Assembly: GCA_030998015.1 (NCBI GenBank)
Contig: JARWMV010000030.1
Coordinates: 124,001-188,000 of the forward strand
DNA: 64,000 nucleotides
Reading direction: 5' to 3'
Origin: Ceratorhiza oryzae-sativae
Lineage: Eukaryota > Basidiomycota > Agaricomycetes > Cantharellales > Ceratobasidiaceae
The notes beneath the pieces were generated by a model. That model was not told the DNA's origin, made no database searches, and saw nothing but the letters and a program-made list of their open reading frames with translations. This document shows, in pieces, positions 34,606-46,908 of this stretch (its first letter is position 1; each line of letters starts with the position of its first letter). Made by a program: the position numbers and the translations under genes.

Positions 34606-35288
34606 TGCGATGGAATATCCTAACGATAGGTCGACAGTTGGCCCATGGTTGTACTAGATGGTCACAGTGGTGAAGCTCATATTTGCTAGAACAGCTTGGA
34701 TAAGGCAGACGAAAAATCTGTCATTTAGATTTCTCTGTAGACTGTTATTTAGCGGACAAAACTACTCTCAATTTCAAAATCAATCTTGCAGTGCAAATAA
34801 GAGATGTATGGCAAAAGTGGTAATGGCGGCATCGGCGGAACCAAGGTTTGATTACAACTTGACATTGCATGTGACAATGCTTTGTCGGGCGGCTTACAGC
34901 ACGACCTTGAGCTTTACAACGTCTTACAGCCAAAGTAAGCGCTAGCAATGGGGCGTTCGATTCCCCGATGCCAGTTTCACCCTCTGGGCCTTGCTACAGC
35001 ATCAGTGTAGAACAACCAACCCTGGCATTCATTTGGTTTAACCGATACACACCCTGTTCATGTATGGCGACGGTTTCGCTAACTATATAATGACAGCTCC
35101 TGGATCAGGACTGTTAAATAAATATCTCCTTGGCTGTCAATTAACCCGCTGTCTTTGATTGCTTGCAGTGCTCATTTATGAGTGGTTCCCGGGACAGATA
35201 ATTCTGACGAATATTTACCAATACTGCATTATAGTTCTGTGTATTGAATAGATATATGTCCTGTGGCTATCGGTCGACTGCTATACCA
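34606..35288. other. convergent intergenic region (aspartokinase / ATG5)
   Basis: Both neighbours end here, so it should hold two 3' untranslated regions. A tRNA-like GTTCGATTCC at 34956-34965 lacks matching arms. Confidence 0.5.
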
Positions 35289-36739
35289 TCAATTCATCAT
35301 TCGACTGGCCCGATCTTGGTTTGGTGAAATCCCAATGCACACATTCACCCAACCATCTGCACCGGCCATGCAAGCACCTAGCCATGGAATCTCCGTCTCG
35401 GGAGGAGGAACTACGCCTTGCACCAGAGCAAACGATAGGTTCTGGTATCGAATATAAATCCAAAAGTCGATGGGTTAAAAGAAAGAAATCGCAACTCACT
35501 TTTGCACCGTCTCCGCCGAATAATAGAGGCATAACGTTCCTGAGGTGTTCTCCAAGAGTTAGGGGTGTGCCCACTATGTGAATAGTTGGTTAGTGTAAAC
35601 TGATAGAACAGAAAGCTGTCGTTTTCATACTCGAATTTGTTGGGGGCACTGGGTCTTGGAGAACTGGTCCATCTGGAAGGTATATTCGCATAGGGATGGA
35701 GCGAACCGCTTGCGCCGCGTTTTGTTCGGACGGTTCTACGATATGACGGTATGTTCAACGACGGTCTGCCATGCATGGGTCGTCTGACATACCCGTGGAA
35801 GCAGGTCGATGCAATGTCGAGGACGAATGATGGCCGAGCTGGGGGGAGGTTACACTGCCAGGCGTGCTAGTTGGGAATATCTTTCCAGCAATTTTCCAGA
35901 AATCATCAAAGTTGTCTACGCGTTCGTACGAAAAATCAAGTGAGGAAAATCATGTCCGGTTCCTGAAAACAGAAAAACATACGATCTTTCACACCATCCC
36001 ATATCCCATCTTGATCCGCCTTCCTCAACGCGGTCACCCGTTTCGTGTTGCCCCATCGTACAAAGTCACCCTCTTTCAACTGGCCCATAAACGCGGCTTT
36101 GCACGCGTCGACGCTGGGTCCGAGTAATAGTTTCTCCGTTGGGGCGCTCGCCAGGTGCAAAATCAACTTGAGCGGCTGCGCGCGAGGTTTGGGGCCCGTT
36201 GTCCAACTCATCCCACCAACGCCGTTTCCACTGCTGTTACCAGAGAGCAGGGATTCGCGGTGTGCGGCGAGGGAACGCACGCCCAGGTGATGATCGTAGA
36301 GGAGCCCGAGAGGCCAGTGCCATTTCATTGGAACCCCAGATTCAGCTTCCTCGAACCACCAGTCCTCCTCCTTTATTATGCCTGCAGCGGCTTCATCAAG
36401 AACAAGGTCGGTTAGGTGCTTTCGGATGTCGGGAAGGAGCAGTGGCAAGTAAGAAATGCGAGGAGCTTGGATCTGTGGCCAGGTTGGATCGTAAGTTTAA
36501 ATTCCGCTTGCTCAAATGTCTTGAAGCCAAGTTTGGTTCTCCTTACTCACATAGTAGCTCTCGAGGTTCCTATCACTCCCCGCAGGCAACTCCTTCCCGT
36601 CAATCTTGATTTCAATAGGAACAGTACCTTCCCAGACAAGTCTCCTAAACAGCTGCGTTGAGGCGCCATATGATGGCTGGGGCGACATGCTGCTCTGTGC
36701 ATGGTGGGGAAGAGAAGGCCGAAGAGAGTCGCGCTGCAT
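35289..36739 (-). CDS. ATG5: autophagy protein Atg5
   Basis: Atg5 is conjugated to Atg12 and, with Atg16, promotes Atg8 lipidation on the growing phagophore. Six exons join in frame: 36739-36551, 36472-35983, 35915-35793, 35735-35631, 35573-35500 and 35441-35289 (377 residues). Family blocks are LFRRLVWEGTVPIEIKID, SYLPLLLPDIRKHL, DWWFEEAESGVPMKWHWPLG, LGLLYD, LKEGDFVRWGNTKRV, FDDFWKIAGKIF, RSIPMRIYLPDGP, TLGEHLRNVMPLLF and LSFALVQGVVPPPETEIPWL. The start ATG lies in GCCACCATG, an excellent Kozak context. The gene converges on aspartokinase. The lysine that accepts Atg12 is expected in the middle region; I did not assign it with certainty. Confidence 0.93.
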
Positions 36740-37369
36740 GGTGGCTACAGACAGCACGTCGGTTGGTCACGTGGTTCTGCGGAACACTTATCGCGCGCCA
36801 ATTTGTGTTGATAACCCCAGACACATAAGCGTCGGTTTCTGCTCAGTGTATCCACAAGATATGGCCGCCCGCAAATTCCAGTGTGAAGGTTTGCTTCGAC
36901 ATATCAATTCAATTGGGATTGTCTGATACAAGGGGTTCAATTATGTATTTACAGATTCACAACCTGTGTATGACACGCCCTAATAGCAGCACCATGTGAC
37001 TGCCATCCCCTCTTTCCCTCCAAGCCTGCCAGTAGTCTGTGCTACCTAAATCGCAAAAGCGTTGATCCGGTTCGGGCTTGGCTCATAACCTAAAAATTTC
37101 CTTTTTTAGTATCATGAAAGCGGAGTGCACACCAGGCACAACTTCAAAATATCCTATTATCGCAACTGCATGGAATATGGGTTACCAACCTCCGTGAGAA
37201 TCCCGCGATGCCTGGAAAATATCAAAAGGTCGTGATGGCCCATGTCGTTGGGTCACAATGAGTGTCAATCGCCTCGTGTGATGGTGTGGTTGAGGATAGC
37301 TTTGATTTATGCCAGCTGGACGAAACCAGGATGTTGGCGAAAATTGTCGCCAGCCGCAAAGGATTCAGA
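36740..37369. other. intergenic
   Basis: Upstream region of ATG5. No other gene supported. Confidence 0.4.
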
Positions 37370-37702
37370 TTACAAAACCATGTGGCAGATCACCACGCGT
37401 ATGGGAAGCCCGAATGAACCATGACCGGAATATGCGACTCGCTCTGTGATAATTGGCGAGCCTAAAGTTGACAGGTTTGTCGACCCAGTAAACTCAGCCG
37501 GGCCGATGTAGGTGTTCAAAGTGCCAATTTCACAGCGATCATAAGAGTCGTCTGCCTGAATGAGCTGGGGTACAGGGCCGGGGTTTGAGGTGTGTGCATC
37601 CCAAGAGCTGACCAGTAGACAGTATGTCGCCAGCGTACGAACGATCCAGAGAAACGCTTGGATTCGTGATACGGAAACATTAATCACATAATTCGCGGCC
37701 AT
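37370..37702 (-). CDS. possible small secreted or membrane-anchored protein (first exon)
   Basis: The ATG at 37702 begins a frame with a hydrophobic stretch (QAFLWIVRTLATYCLLVSS), then a Gly/Thr/Ser-rich segment containing two Cys (one in DRCEIGTLN) without known motifs. It runs to the stop at 37370; a donor may end the exon earlier. I do not recognise the family. The call rests only on the signal-like start and length, so it may be chance. Confidence 0.3.
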   Translation of the reverse strand: MAANYVINVSVSRIQAFLWIVRTLATYCLLVSSWDAHTSNPGPVPQLIQADDSYDRCEIGTLNTYIGPAEFTGSTNLSTLGSPIITERVAYSGHGSFGLPIRVVICHMVL

Positions 37703-37885
37703 ACGCCATGAGGCTAACCACGGCTGCTAGGGGAAAATACACAGAAGCATCCCTACGGATTATGGTACCCGACCCGCGTGCCAAATGACAGGCATTCGCG
37801 AGACATAACTCTTAGGAGTCCTGGAGCTAGAATGGGAGGGGAAAACAAAACAGAGAAATTTTGACCGCGTGCGAAGCCCAGGTTT

Positions 37886-40800
37886 CTATCTACGAGATCC
37901 TGGCTGCTTGGTCTTTGGGCGGCGTGGTCGTTGCTGATGACCGTCATGAGGACCCTGTTCAGCGGCCGATAAGCGGGCCATAAGCGATAGCTCTCCTCCG
38001 CCCGGTTCCGTCATACGATCCAGCAACGAGTTCTTGCGAGGAGTCTCGGCGGCCTGGGAAGCTGACCTGAAGGAAAGATCGGTCATGCGCTTACGAGCGT
38101 TTGACTGAGCCTAATCCAGTGGACAATCCAAGAAAAGACGCAAATCATCCAATCGTGAATTAGTGATCAGGATTTGGAGATTCCGATAATCGGTAAACCG
38201 ATTGGTAGATCGAACGGGGTCGGGATCGGACAGGCAAACGTCAGCTGCACATCAAACCCACGGTACATGGCGAATACGTACATCTAAGCTGGCGTCAGTC
38301 GGATAACCGTCATACCCCAATCCTTGGTCCCTCGGGGGAGGCATACCAGTTGGAGGCTCTAAAGAAGCGGATTGTGGACGAGAAATCGACGGTGACGGAC
38401 GATGACCACCAGCACTGTTCATTGACAGAAATTCTATGGGCGCTGGTGGACGAGGAGGCAGACCCTCACGAGTAGCCATATGATTACTGTTTGCAAGCTC
38501 ACGCTCAACGGCATCTCGTGGAATGAACGTGCGCTCAGGGCTGGGAACAAAGCCTGAAGTTGCTTGGCTATCCCCGTGTGCCTCCGTGCTGGGCTTGGCC
38601 CACAAACGTATTGGGCCATCACGGGGAACATCACCACTCCCCGGGCGCCAGGCATCTCCCTAATTAAGCTGTCTCAGTTTGGAGCCAATAAACGGACAGG
38701 CTATACATACTTTACTTCGCCCACCTCTAAACTCTCCCCCATTGCGATTGAACGAATTCGGCCCCCATCGACCACGGCTATTCTGGCGATAATGGGGTCG
38801 TCCTTCAGAGGTCTTCAAGTCGGTCAGCCCAAGAACAACATTTCGCTAAAAGCGAAAAACACGCACCAGGGGTGCGTTTTCACCAATCGAGGTGTCCCCT
38901 AACCTAACAGCAAGGGGAGCGCTGGAGTCATCAGATTGATGAGAAGGCGAATCCGCTCCAATTTTCACGTGCGCCTCGGTAAGCGGAACAGATCCCTCCT
39001 TCACTGCCTTCAATTCGGGGGATTTGATCGAGGTGATTTCGGTGTCAGGCTTCAACGAAGCATCGGTCACAGGGGCTTGCAGAGAGGTGATGGGACCAGG
39101 ACCAGCCATGTTAGGCATGGCTCCAAAACGTGATTTGTGTCGGTTGGAGCCCGGCGCTGCCCGGACAAGCTGGGAAGCAATATCCTTGGCACGGGCCCGT
39201 GCAGCCTCCGGGTCAACAGGAACGTGGGGCGCAGGGATCGCGGGAACGGCAGGGTTGGGCAAAGGATTGAAAGAAATGATAGGGGATTGAGGTTTCGGGT
39301 GCTGAACCGGGGAACGATGTGGAGCCTTGCGAGCTTGATAGAAAGATGTCAAGATATTGAGCGAAAATTTTCCTACCCACACTCACCAAGTTCATGATCA
39401 TCGCGACTAAAGGCAACAACTTCTGCACCATCGTCCACACGTCGGCGCTTCCTCACGTCCTCACTGTCTATAGGCGCCGCTCCCTGCTCATCACCCAACG
39501 GCTCCGACCAGTTTTGGGGGCCACGGCCACGACGCTCTTCACGGTCGCGACGCTGGAAGTTTGCCCATCCCGGAAGAGGCTCAGGTCGGACCAGCGGCTC
39601 GGCATCGACTTCCATATCCGCGGGAAGCGTTGGGTGTCCTTGACGAAGCATCCATTCCCGCTCTCCAGGAGGGTAGGAACGTTTGGCGTCTGGAGAAATC
39701 GGACGCGCATACGGAGCCGGTCCTCCACGCCCCCCTTCAAACAAAGGATCTTCATCAGAAGGATGTTGACGATCAGGGTATTCGTTCCTCCGCCGTTTAT
39801 CACGACCGTTATCGTCTTGTCTCCGTCCGTCGTAGCGCCCTTCTTCATGCGGTGGCGCAGGAACTTCGACTCGCTCCCATGCATGGGATGAACGCTCCTC
39901 GTGCTGGCGGCCGCGCTGGTTGGAGTCGCGTGAACGTGTCACCTCGTGACGTTGTGGCCCCGAGGCCATCATGTTTCGATTCCCAGGGATGAACTCATTC
40001 TCGGGAGGCGAAGGTCGATGTTCGTGTCCAGGTGGAGAGCGCTCGCGACGGTGGTGAGGATTGGATGAACGCTGGTTGCGGTTATATCCTCCGCGAGAAT
40101 CGAAGGTGGGGTCATGGCGAGGGAGCGGCGCGTCATTACGAAGAGCATGCGGGGAAAGATGGGGCGAATTCATTGGCACATCTGGCTGCGCCGGACCCAT
40201 GCGAGGGCGCGGTCCTTCAGCACGTGCATGGAACCGGTCCACTCTCGAGGGGTGCACGTCCGGGTAAATCGGCTCATCAACCGCTGGAGAGAATATTTCT
40301 TCCTCCGGCCCAAGTGGAGTCCCGAGTCCTGACCGATGGCGAGCTGGAATGTCGAGGTCTGTGTGTCGTCCGCGAGAAGATGGGCGAATGTCGCGGCCTC
40401 GATATTCTTCTGCTCGAGGATCTGCGAATTCACCGTTGGCATAACGTTGAACGAGTCCAGCGAACCGTTCACCTCTAGGGCCCCTGCCAGAATCTCTGCC
40501 CTTGGGGAGGTCCGCATCGCTACGCGTTCTACCGAGTTCCGGACGAGAGCGAGGTTCAACATTCCCCCGTTCGTCAGGAGGACGCTCAAAGTTCCTGTTA
40601 GGTCCATGAGGGCGGGGAGAAATGGACCGACGACCGTCTGCGTGATAAGCAATCGCATCAGTTGATGTTATTAAGACCAGACGATCAGAAAAGCAAGCAA
40701 AGAAAACGAGCACGATTCGGGAGCTCTGAGCTTGGACTTACATTGATTAGGCAGAATTGCATCGGAACGCATGCCTCCTCGGCGGGGCGGCGAGTCACTT

Positions 40801-42121
40801 CGTCCTAAGCTCGGAGTTCCAGTAAGTGTCTAGTAATAACCAATCACACGAGCCCGAAGTAGAACATACGCATCGTGTGCTTAGGAGGCACTGTATCATG
40901 CTCAGGGGGAGGGAATAGCGACTCCTGCCTCGTGCATCGTGCGTATCATCGTATTGTTTGGAGCGCTTAGAACCCACAGCCCTCGGCGCTTGCAATATGC
41001 CGGTCCTGGCACCCCGCGAAGAGCGCTCGTCGATCTCTGGCTCAGGCGAATAGTGATCTCGTATCTGGGGAGGCGGAGTCTGGTTTCTGCCTCCACGTCG
41101 ATCCCAAACTTCGCGTCGAGTCCTTTGTGTGAGTTCCGCTCGACCGCTTTCTTGCCGACCGCTAGCGACTGAATCGTTGTGTGGTTCAGTCCTCGAGTCG
41201 TTGCCGCTCCTGGCGAGACCGCGAGCAGGACTCATTCCACGACGTGGAAGTAGCATGGCCCCAGGACTGAGAGAACGAGGTCGTGGTGGCTGCTGCTGCT
41301 GTTGCTGTCTGGAATCCGCACGCCCGCGCCGAGCATCTTCTTGATGATTTATTCGTTGTGAAGGAGATTTGGCCCTTGGCGGCGGCGGAGTCGAGGTCCT
41401 GTGATTTTTTTGATGACGACCAGACGCCGAGTTTTCTGGCCAGGCCGTACGACTCTGCGAGGCAAGAAATGCGAAAACGACAAGAAGAAAAGAAAGGATG
41501 AGGCCGTGGGGTCGCGCGAATCCGGAGGTGAACCGATCTCACCGACGGGGCGTTACGAGTTGACAACGAGTGAAGTATTCCCTGTGGCGGTGGGCCCTCG
41601 CCTTCCCAAGAGAACTTGGAATCAAGCCTGGCGTCGTCGCGCGTGGGCTTCTTGATTTGCGATGCGCAAAGTGCGGTGTGGTAATAATACACGGTCAGTT
41701 CCGAGTAACGTACTTCCCAATTCGGGGGTAAATCGCTCGATGCAGAACCAGGCGGAGACCCAGACCTAGGAGCCGGACGAGACATTGCGGCTGCTTTGAT
41801 CGTCTCTCTGGAGCGCCCGCCATAGACAACTGTGTGCGGTTTAGGAGGAAGATGAGGAAACCCAGGAGCAGAAGATTGAGACGAAAGACTGTTCGAATGG
41901 TTCTTGTTCGGAGAACTCTCCACTTCTCGGACAATTTCAGGCGTTGGCTCACGAAGGGGGGCATCTTCGTTGTGATGCTCCGCGACGCAATCGGTTTGCA
42001 GCATCTCCTCTTCATCGCCTAACGAGATGGTGTCGACGGCATCAGCATCTTCGTCACCGCCCATGTGGTTTCGAAGGTCCTCTTCGCCCCAATCCAACTC
42101 TTCTTCGTCCCTAAATGACAT
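37886..42121 (-). CDS. large disordered protein with a single atypical WW domain
   Basis: Start at 42121 (MSFRDEEELDWGEEDL). An acidic N-terminus is followed by a WW domain at about 41640-41735: LPPNWEVRYSELTVYYYHTA then LCASQIKKP. Next come long Arg/Ser/Pro/Gly-rich disordered stretches (exons at about 41256-40880, 40680-39395, 39330-38890, 38590-38260 and 38085-37886). They carry many RDS, RGR and PPR motifs, KRRRVDD near 39440 and a basic C-terminus PRRPKTKQPGSRR. Several short introns split it; those around 41250-41600 are uncertain. Composition resembles RNA-processing or transcription-coupled WW proteins. No FF or RRM domain was seen. Function is inferred only from composition. Confidence 0.7.
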
Positions 42122-43487
42122 TAGATATTCGTGGACCTGTAAAACCAATCAAAGCTCAAAAGTTGTGGTCGAGGTCGGAAACAACGGCAGCCACGAATCA
42201 AAGCGCCCTGTCAACACGTAATGATTTGTCAGCGTCATCATGCACGTGACTTGTCGTTCATTCCTCCTTTTGTGGAAGCCGATTTAGCCTAGCACAAGCC
42301 GTGAGAGCTTCGGGTCATATCCCCCAAATGGAAAAATACAATATTATATATCCTATTTACTCTCTTTCATATTTCCCGAAATGGCCTCAAAGCATTCAAG
42401 ACTTCAAATTCGTCATTACAAACATAATTCTTCTTCTACCTTTGCGAAAAACAGCGCTTCCAGCTCGAGTGGCCTCACGCTCCTCTGGGTCTCATGAGCA
42501 CTGCTTCATTGCTACCCCCACATTATCCATTACAACTGGAAGCTGAGCTCACTTAGAAGACTCATCATAAAAAAAAGTTGCTTTTTTACCGAGGGCAACT
42601 GAGTTTGGCCATCCAACAACCGCCAAACTCCCCACAATAAAATGCCACGTTTGTTGTCCACCTGTGACGCAGTATTGGGCGGTTATAAAGAGCAGCTCGA
42701 GCAAGGTGAAACTCAGATGAGCAATGGACCCCAAGTACCTTGTGCCGCATATAGTTCTACGGTATTGAAGATACAACATTATATTACAAGTTCAAGGGGC
42801 CTTGAAAAAGTACACTCGCTTGCAAATGCAACTTTTCCTCCACCTCTCCGTCTGGGTTAGATGGAACAAGGTCAAAAAGCGAGGGTACATCGTATATACT
42901 ATGAGCTCTGGCCTCTTTGGCTGCTGGGGTCTCTTCACGTTTCCGCAGCTGGTAAAAAGGCTGCATCTAGATTGAATATACATTCTTACGCCTAGACCGA
43001 TCGACAGAAAAAAGCTCTGTATAAACAAAAGGCCATCCAGAAGCCTTTCCCCCGACCGAACAACAGAGAATTCGGTCAAGTCTAGCGGTTAAAACATTAA
43101 CCTCCGCGAATAACCTTCCCATGTTAACTCGCGCTCCATCCCAGGGTATTGGTCTCGGTGGAATAGCCGTTACTTGGTACCTCACCCTTCTACCACCATC
43201 CAAAGCTCCACAACATTCCATCTCGTTGTCTTATTGGTGCACAAACGGTTTGATCCCGGCCATTCTCCCCTAATGGGCCAAGAGCGCTCATCCATTGGGC
43301 GACGTGTCTGCACATACCTCGACATTCCCTGCCCTGATAGATCCCCTTCGAAGAAGTCCCATTAATATATTCGGATCCGACCAGAAGAGCGAGGCCGTTA
43401 CCCCTTGTTGGCACTCACACAAGAGCGGAAGCTGCGCTCTTATGACATGGCCGAGTATTTCAGCCGCGAGACGCGACTAGCACCGAA
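42122..43487. other. intergenic
   Basis: Open frames on the minus strand at 42967-43221 and 43190-43414 overlap in different frames and show no motif. Nothing supported. Confidence 0.35.
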
Positions 43488-43955
43488 ATGAACAACCAAT
43501 CTGATGCAAAGGCTCCGCAACATTCTCAGTTGATTGAAGATCCGTTTACAGGCACTTCCGACGTTTCCCCGCACAGCATATCATATCCTGGCGCTATGAG
43601 AACATTCGACGTTCACGGATCTGGTCGTGGCACCAATTCTTTTCGAAGCTCATTTTTTTTTCTTACTACCGGCGGCGATACGACCTTGATTGATCAATTT
43701 GATAATGATTTCTCTCTGTTCGAAGAACAACTTCGTCTGAGTAACCGAAAACCAGGAGATACAGACAGACACCCACAAACCGTAGATCGACATTTTGAGA
43801 CCGTACAGCCTCAGTTGTCAATCAGAATCATTAGTCTCGATCTTTCCGCTCTTACGGCAAAGCGCTTCTTCTCCGGCGCTCAAGGGCTTCTTGGCATAGG
43901 ATTTCTTTCCTCCGCAAAGGGTGAAATGATTGTCTTTTTTTTTTTCCTCTCTTGA
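43488..43955 (+). CDS. unrecognised 155-residue open frame
   Basis: An intron-free frame from ATG 43488 to 43955. The first 80 residues are hydrophilic, with IEDPFTGTSDVSPHS and DQFDNDFSLFEEQLRL. The end runs through a poly-T tract (IVFFFFLS), which is suspicious for a real C-terminus. No family recognised. It may be a single exon or chance. Confidence 0.25.
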   Translation: MNNQSDAKAPQHSQLIEDPFTGTSDVSPHSISYPGAMRTFDVHGSGRGTNSFRSSFFFLTTGGDTTLIDQFDNDFSLFEEQLRLSNRKPGDTDRHPQTVDRHFETVQPQLSIRIISLDLSALTAKRFFSGAQGLLGIGFLSSAKGEMIVFFFFLS

Positions 43956-44933
43956 TCGCAACATTGCGTCGGGGTCAATATTTTATCAAGATAGCAATTT
44001 GATTTCGAACGAAAAAAAAACTCTGGCATATCCATTTTCGTCCTGTAGCCCATCCCCACGTTGCGCATTTGCCCACAAGGCTTAGTCTACCTCGGCCAAG
44101 TCCTATTTCAAGCGATTTGGGACAATAAAAAACGAACGACCGCCATCGATAAGACTGGGCGCTCACGTCGGCCAAGGGGTTCGCCGATAACCAACGAAGG
44201 AGTTCGACGCGGCTTCCCCCAAGTCTATCGGTCTGAATACATCCGTCATGAATCAGCCGGGCATCATTTCAGCCCGCTCGGGGGTTTTAAGACCCAGAAG
44301 CTATATATTAAAAAAAACCGGCATCGAGATTCCGTAAGACTAGATTGTCGGACTCTGGGAAACACTTGCTTCATTTCGACAACCAGACGAGTTTCGAACC
44401 GGAACGATCGTCCGGCGATTCTTTTCGCCTATTGACAGCAGAAGCTTTCGATGAAGCCATCTTGGTTGACGTCCTTCAGTTAAATTCGCGCTAGATGTGG
44501 CGGAAGTCGTTTCTGGCCTACAACAGTCCTGTTTTTATCCTATAATCCGAACTAGAAACATACCTTTCTTGAGTTGAAGACCAATCAGCCACAAACGCTC
44601 ACAAAGCCGACTTCTTCGAGACCTGAGTTTGATTAGATACATGAATAACAGCGACAAATGAGCATGACAAATGCGTGACAGATGACTAAAATACATATGT
44701 GACAATAACCGGGTGCATCAGACCAAAACTCTATTCACCTCGACCCCAATCCCATCAATGCGCGCGTGCCATCGCCCATCCTCGGTCCGCGTGATGCTGC
44801 AGCACGGTACCGGAGCCAACCACTATATTATGGGAGGACTCGCCCCATCACATAATACAGGATTCTAGTGCGGCTACCGAGCTCTAATATGCACGTTTCA
44901 TTTCTGGTTGCATCAGAAGAAAGAAGCATGGGG
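43956..44933. other. intergenic
   Basis: Contains T/A homopolymer runs near 43935 and 44010. The frame 44061-44435 has no supporting motif. Confidence 0.35.
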
Positions 44934-46908
44934 TCAGCATACGACTTGGCCATGGATTGCGTCCATCCCCCGTCGCACAGCATCACGGAATCCAGCATAT
45001 TGCCCACTCAAATGCAGGGGTCTGGGGGGGAACAGCCCTGACGCCGTCTGGGCCTTTGCGGGAACGTGACGATATGAAAGAAGGATGATGACGTACCTGG
45101 TGTTGGACTTTAACGTGCCTGTCTCGGGCATCTTCCCGGGTAAAGCGGACTGCACAATGTGGGCAGTCAAAGTCTAGCCGATCGCCCATTACCCAATCCG
45201 GCGGCAGGAGTCCCGCCTTATCCCGTGTGATTAAGCCGTCTGAAACCGCTCTTGCCTACAAGCATATCGGTGTCAGTTGTCGTTGACTAAGCACACATCC
45301 CCAACGCAAGTCATTACCTCTTCCCGTAAGTGTACAGTTCGGCTAGACAGACACCCGACGAAAAAAAGAATGAGCTGAAGCCCATTTGCCAACAGCAAGG
45401 TCTGACTTACAGATGTCTCTCCAGATCAGGACCTCTGCCCGCGCTTGTACGACACTGTAACCCGGTTACCGGGTTGATGTAAGAGCATCTACCGAGGCAC
45501 AGCGTCAGTTTCCCGACGACGAGCATGATTCGCGAACATATGCTTTGGGTATATGCCAGCGCAAGACGTCCCAAAATAGCAAACTTGCCTCGTGCGTTGG
45601 TTCCACTTGATCCCAGCTGGCCGCTGCACGCGGATAGTTGCTGCGGTGTTCTTTCCCCGGTCGCCTGCACTATTCCCCCTTCGCATCGGTCCCGCCGCCG
45701 GATGCCCGCGTGAGACACTATCCTCGGATTTGGCACGCACCCCGTTGGAATTTTCGGATTTGATTTCCGGCTCGTTGAGAGGCGACGCGAGGGGCTCTGA
45801 GATCACTCGCTCGCTCGCCGACGGGGATCTGATCGGAGAGGCGGGGCGTGGTTGGTAGGAATCGCTGAGTGGAGATTCGGCGACGTCGCCATCTAGGGTA
45901 GACAATACCGTGACGGGACTCGCGGAGAGCTTTGGACCATGTGCACTGGGGTGGAGACCAGTGGAGCTCTCGGTATCGGTCGGAGAGTAGGCGCCAGTGG
46001 GTTCCCGATAGGGAGGATGCAAGGAGAAGGTGTTGGAAGCGTGCGTGGCGGACAAGGGAGAGGGTATGGCTGAAACCGTGTCGTGGATAGTAGAAGGATT
46101 GATCGAGGGTGCGAGGTTTGGGGTTTGGTCGCTGTAGGGATGGGGTTGGTAATATTGGGTCGACGCAGGAAGGCCAGTGTATTCCACGGGTGAGCCTATA
46201 TTCGGGGACTGAGACTCGTGCACGTCTGGGATGTATGGAGTTTGCCTGCAGCGATGAGAACGACGTCATCCATATATCGACGTGAAACCTACATGGTGCC
46301 CATCTCGCCAACGGGCTGCTGCCGGGGATCGGATCTGGCCAGGTATCTCTCGACGTATTCGCCGGCGCGCAACTCGGGTATAAACCGGTCGTATTGCGTG
46401 TCGGCCGACGACGCATTGATTCCATTGCGGCGAAACCATTGGTCGCGGACGCTCTGCTCCCATGCTTGGCGCAAGACGAGGCGGTCGTACTCGTATGGAG
46501 ACTCCGAGTTGGCGGTACCCGACCACGCCGGAGAATGATATGGCATCTGACAATGGAATGCTCATAAACGTGACAGCAGACGGTGATGGGGAGAAATGAA
46601 TTTACGTGATAGATGGCGTTGGGATCGAGGGGGACGTCGAGCCAGGCGGAGCTCAGATGCGCGCCGTCTGGGGACGCGGGGAGGTGGTGTGAGTAAGGCG
46701 CTGTGGAGTGCGCATGGGACTGGCTGAGCCCGTACGTTGCGTGCGAGCCCGAGGGGCCGGGGGCGAGGCTGTCTTCGGCGAGGGCGTACATGGGCCAGGA
46801 GTAGGCGGACATGTCCTGGCGCCGTTCGTCCCGTCGCATGTTGGCTGTTGGGTCCGGGCAGCGCGCAAGGTCGGTCGGCTGGGCGTATATGTGCAGTGTC
46901 GCGGCCAT
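44934..46908 (-). CDS. C2H2 zinc-finger protein, probable transcription factor
   Basis: Start MAATLHIYAQPTDLARC at 46908. Ser/Pro/His-rich exons follow (about 46908-46605, 46546-46290, 46250-45590). The middle exon contains YEYDRLVLRQAWEQSVRDQW; the third is rich in SP and phosphorylatable Ser. Near the C-terminus a Cys/His segment reads CSYINPVTGLQC with DLERHL (45406-45480), followed by a canonical C2H2 finger CPHCAVRFTREDARDRHVKV-QH at about 45100-45165. The last intron (GTACGT to GCAAAG) joins a final exon ending AIHGQVVC and TGA at 44934. The finger architecture suggests DNA binding; the target is unknown. The frame stays open upstream to 47082, so an earlier start is possible. Confidence 0.7.

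Noticed and set aside
34943..34975. tRNA-like T-loop GTTCGATTCC
   Set aside because: No matching acceptor, D or anticodon arms at the right distances.
39394..40665. Plus-strand frames of 140-165 residues
   Set aside because: Shadows of the Arg-rich WW-domain gene on the other strand.
44061..44435. Plus-strand frame of 124 residues
   Set aside because: Contains homopolymer-driven KKN stretch and no recognisable motif.
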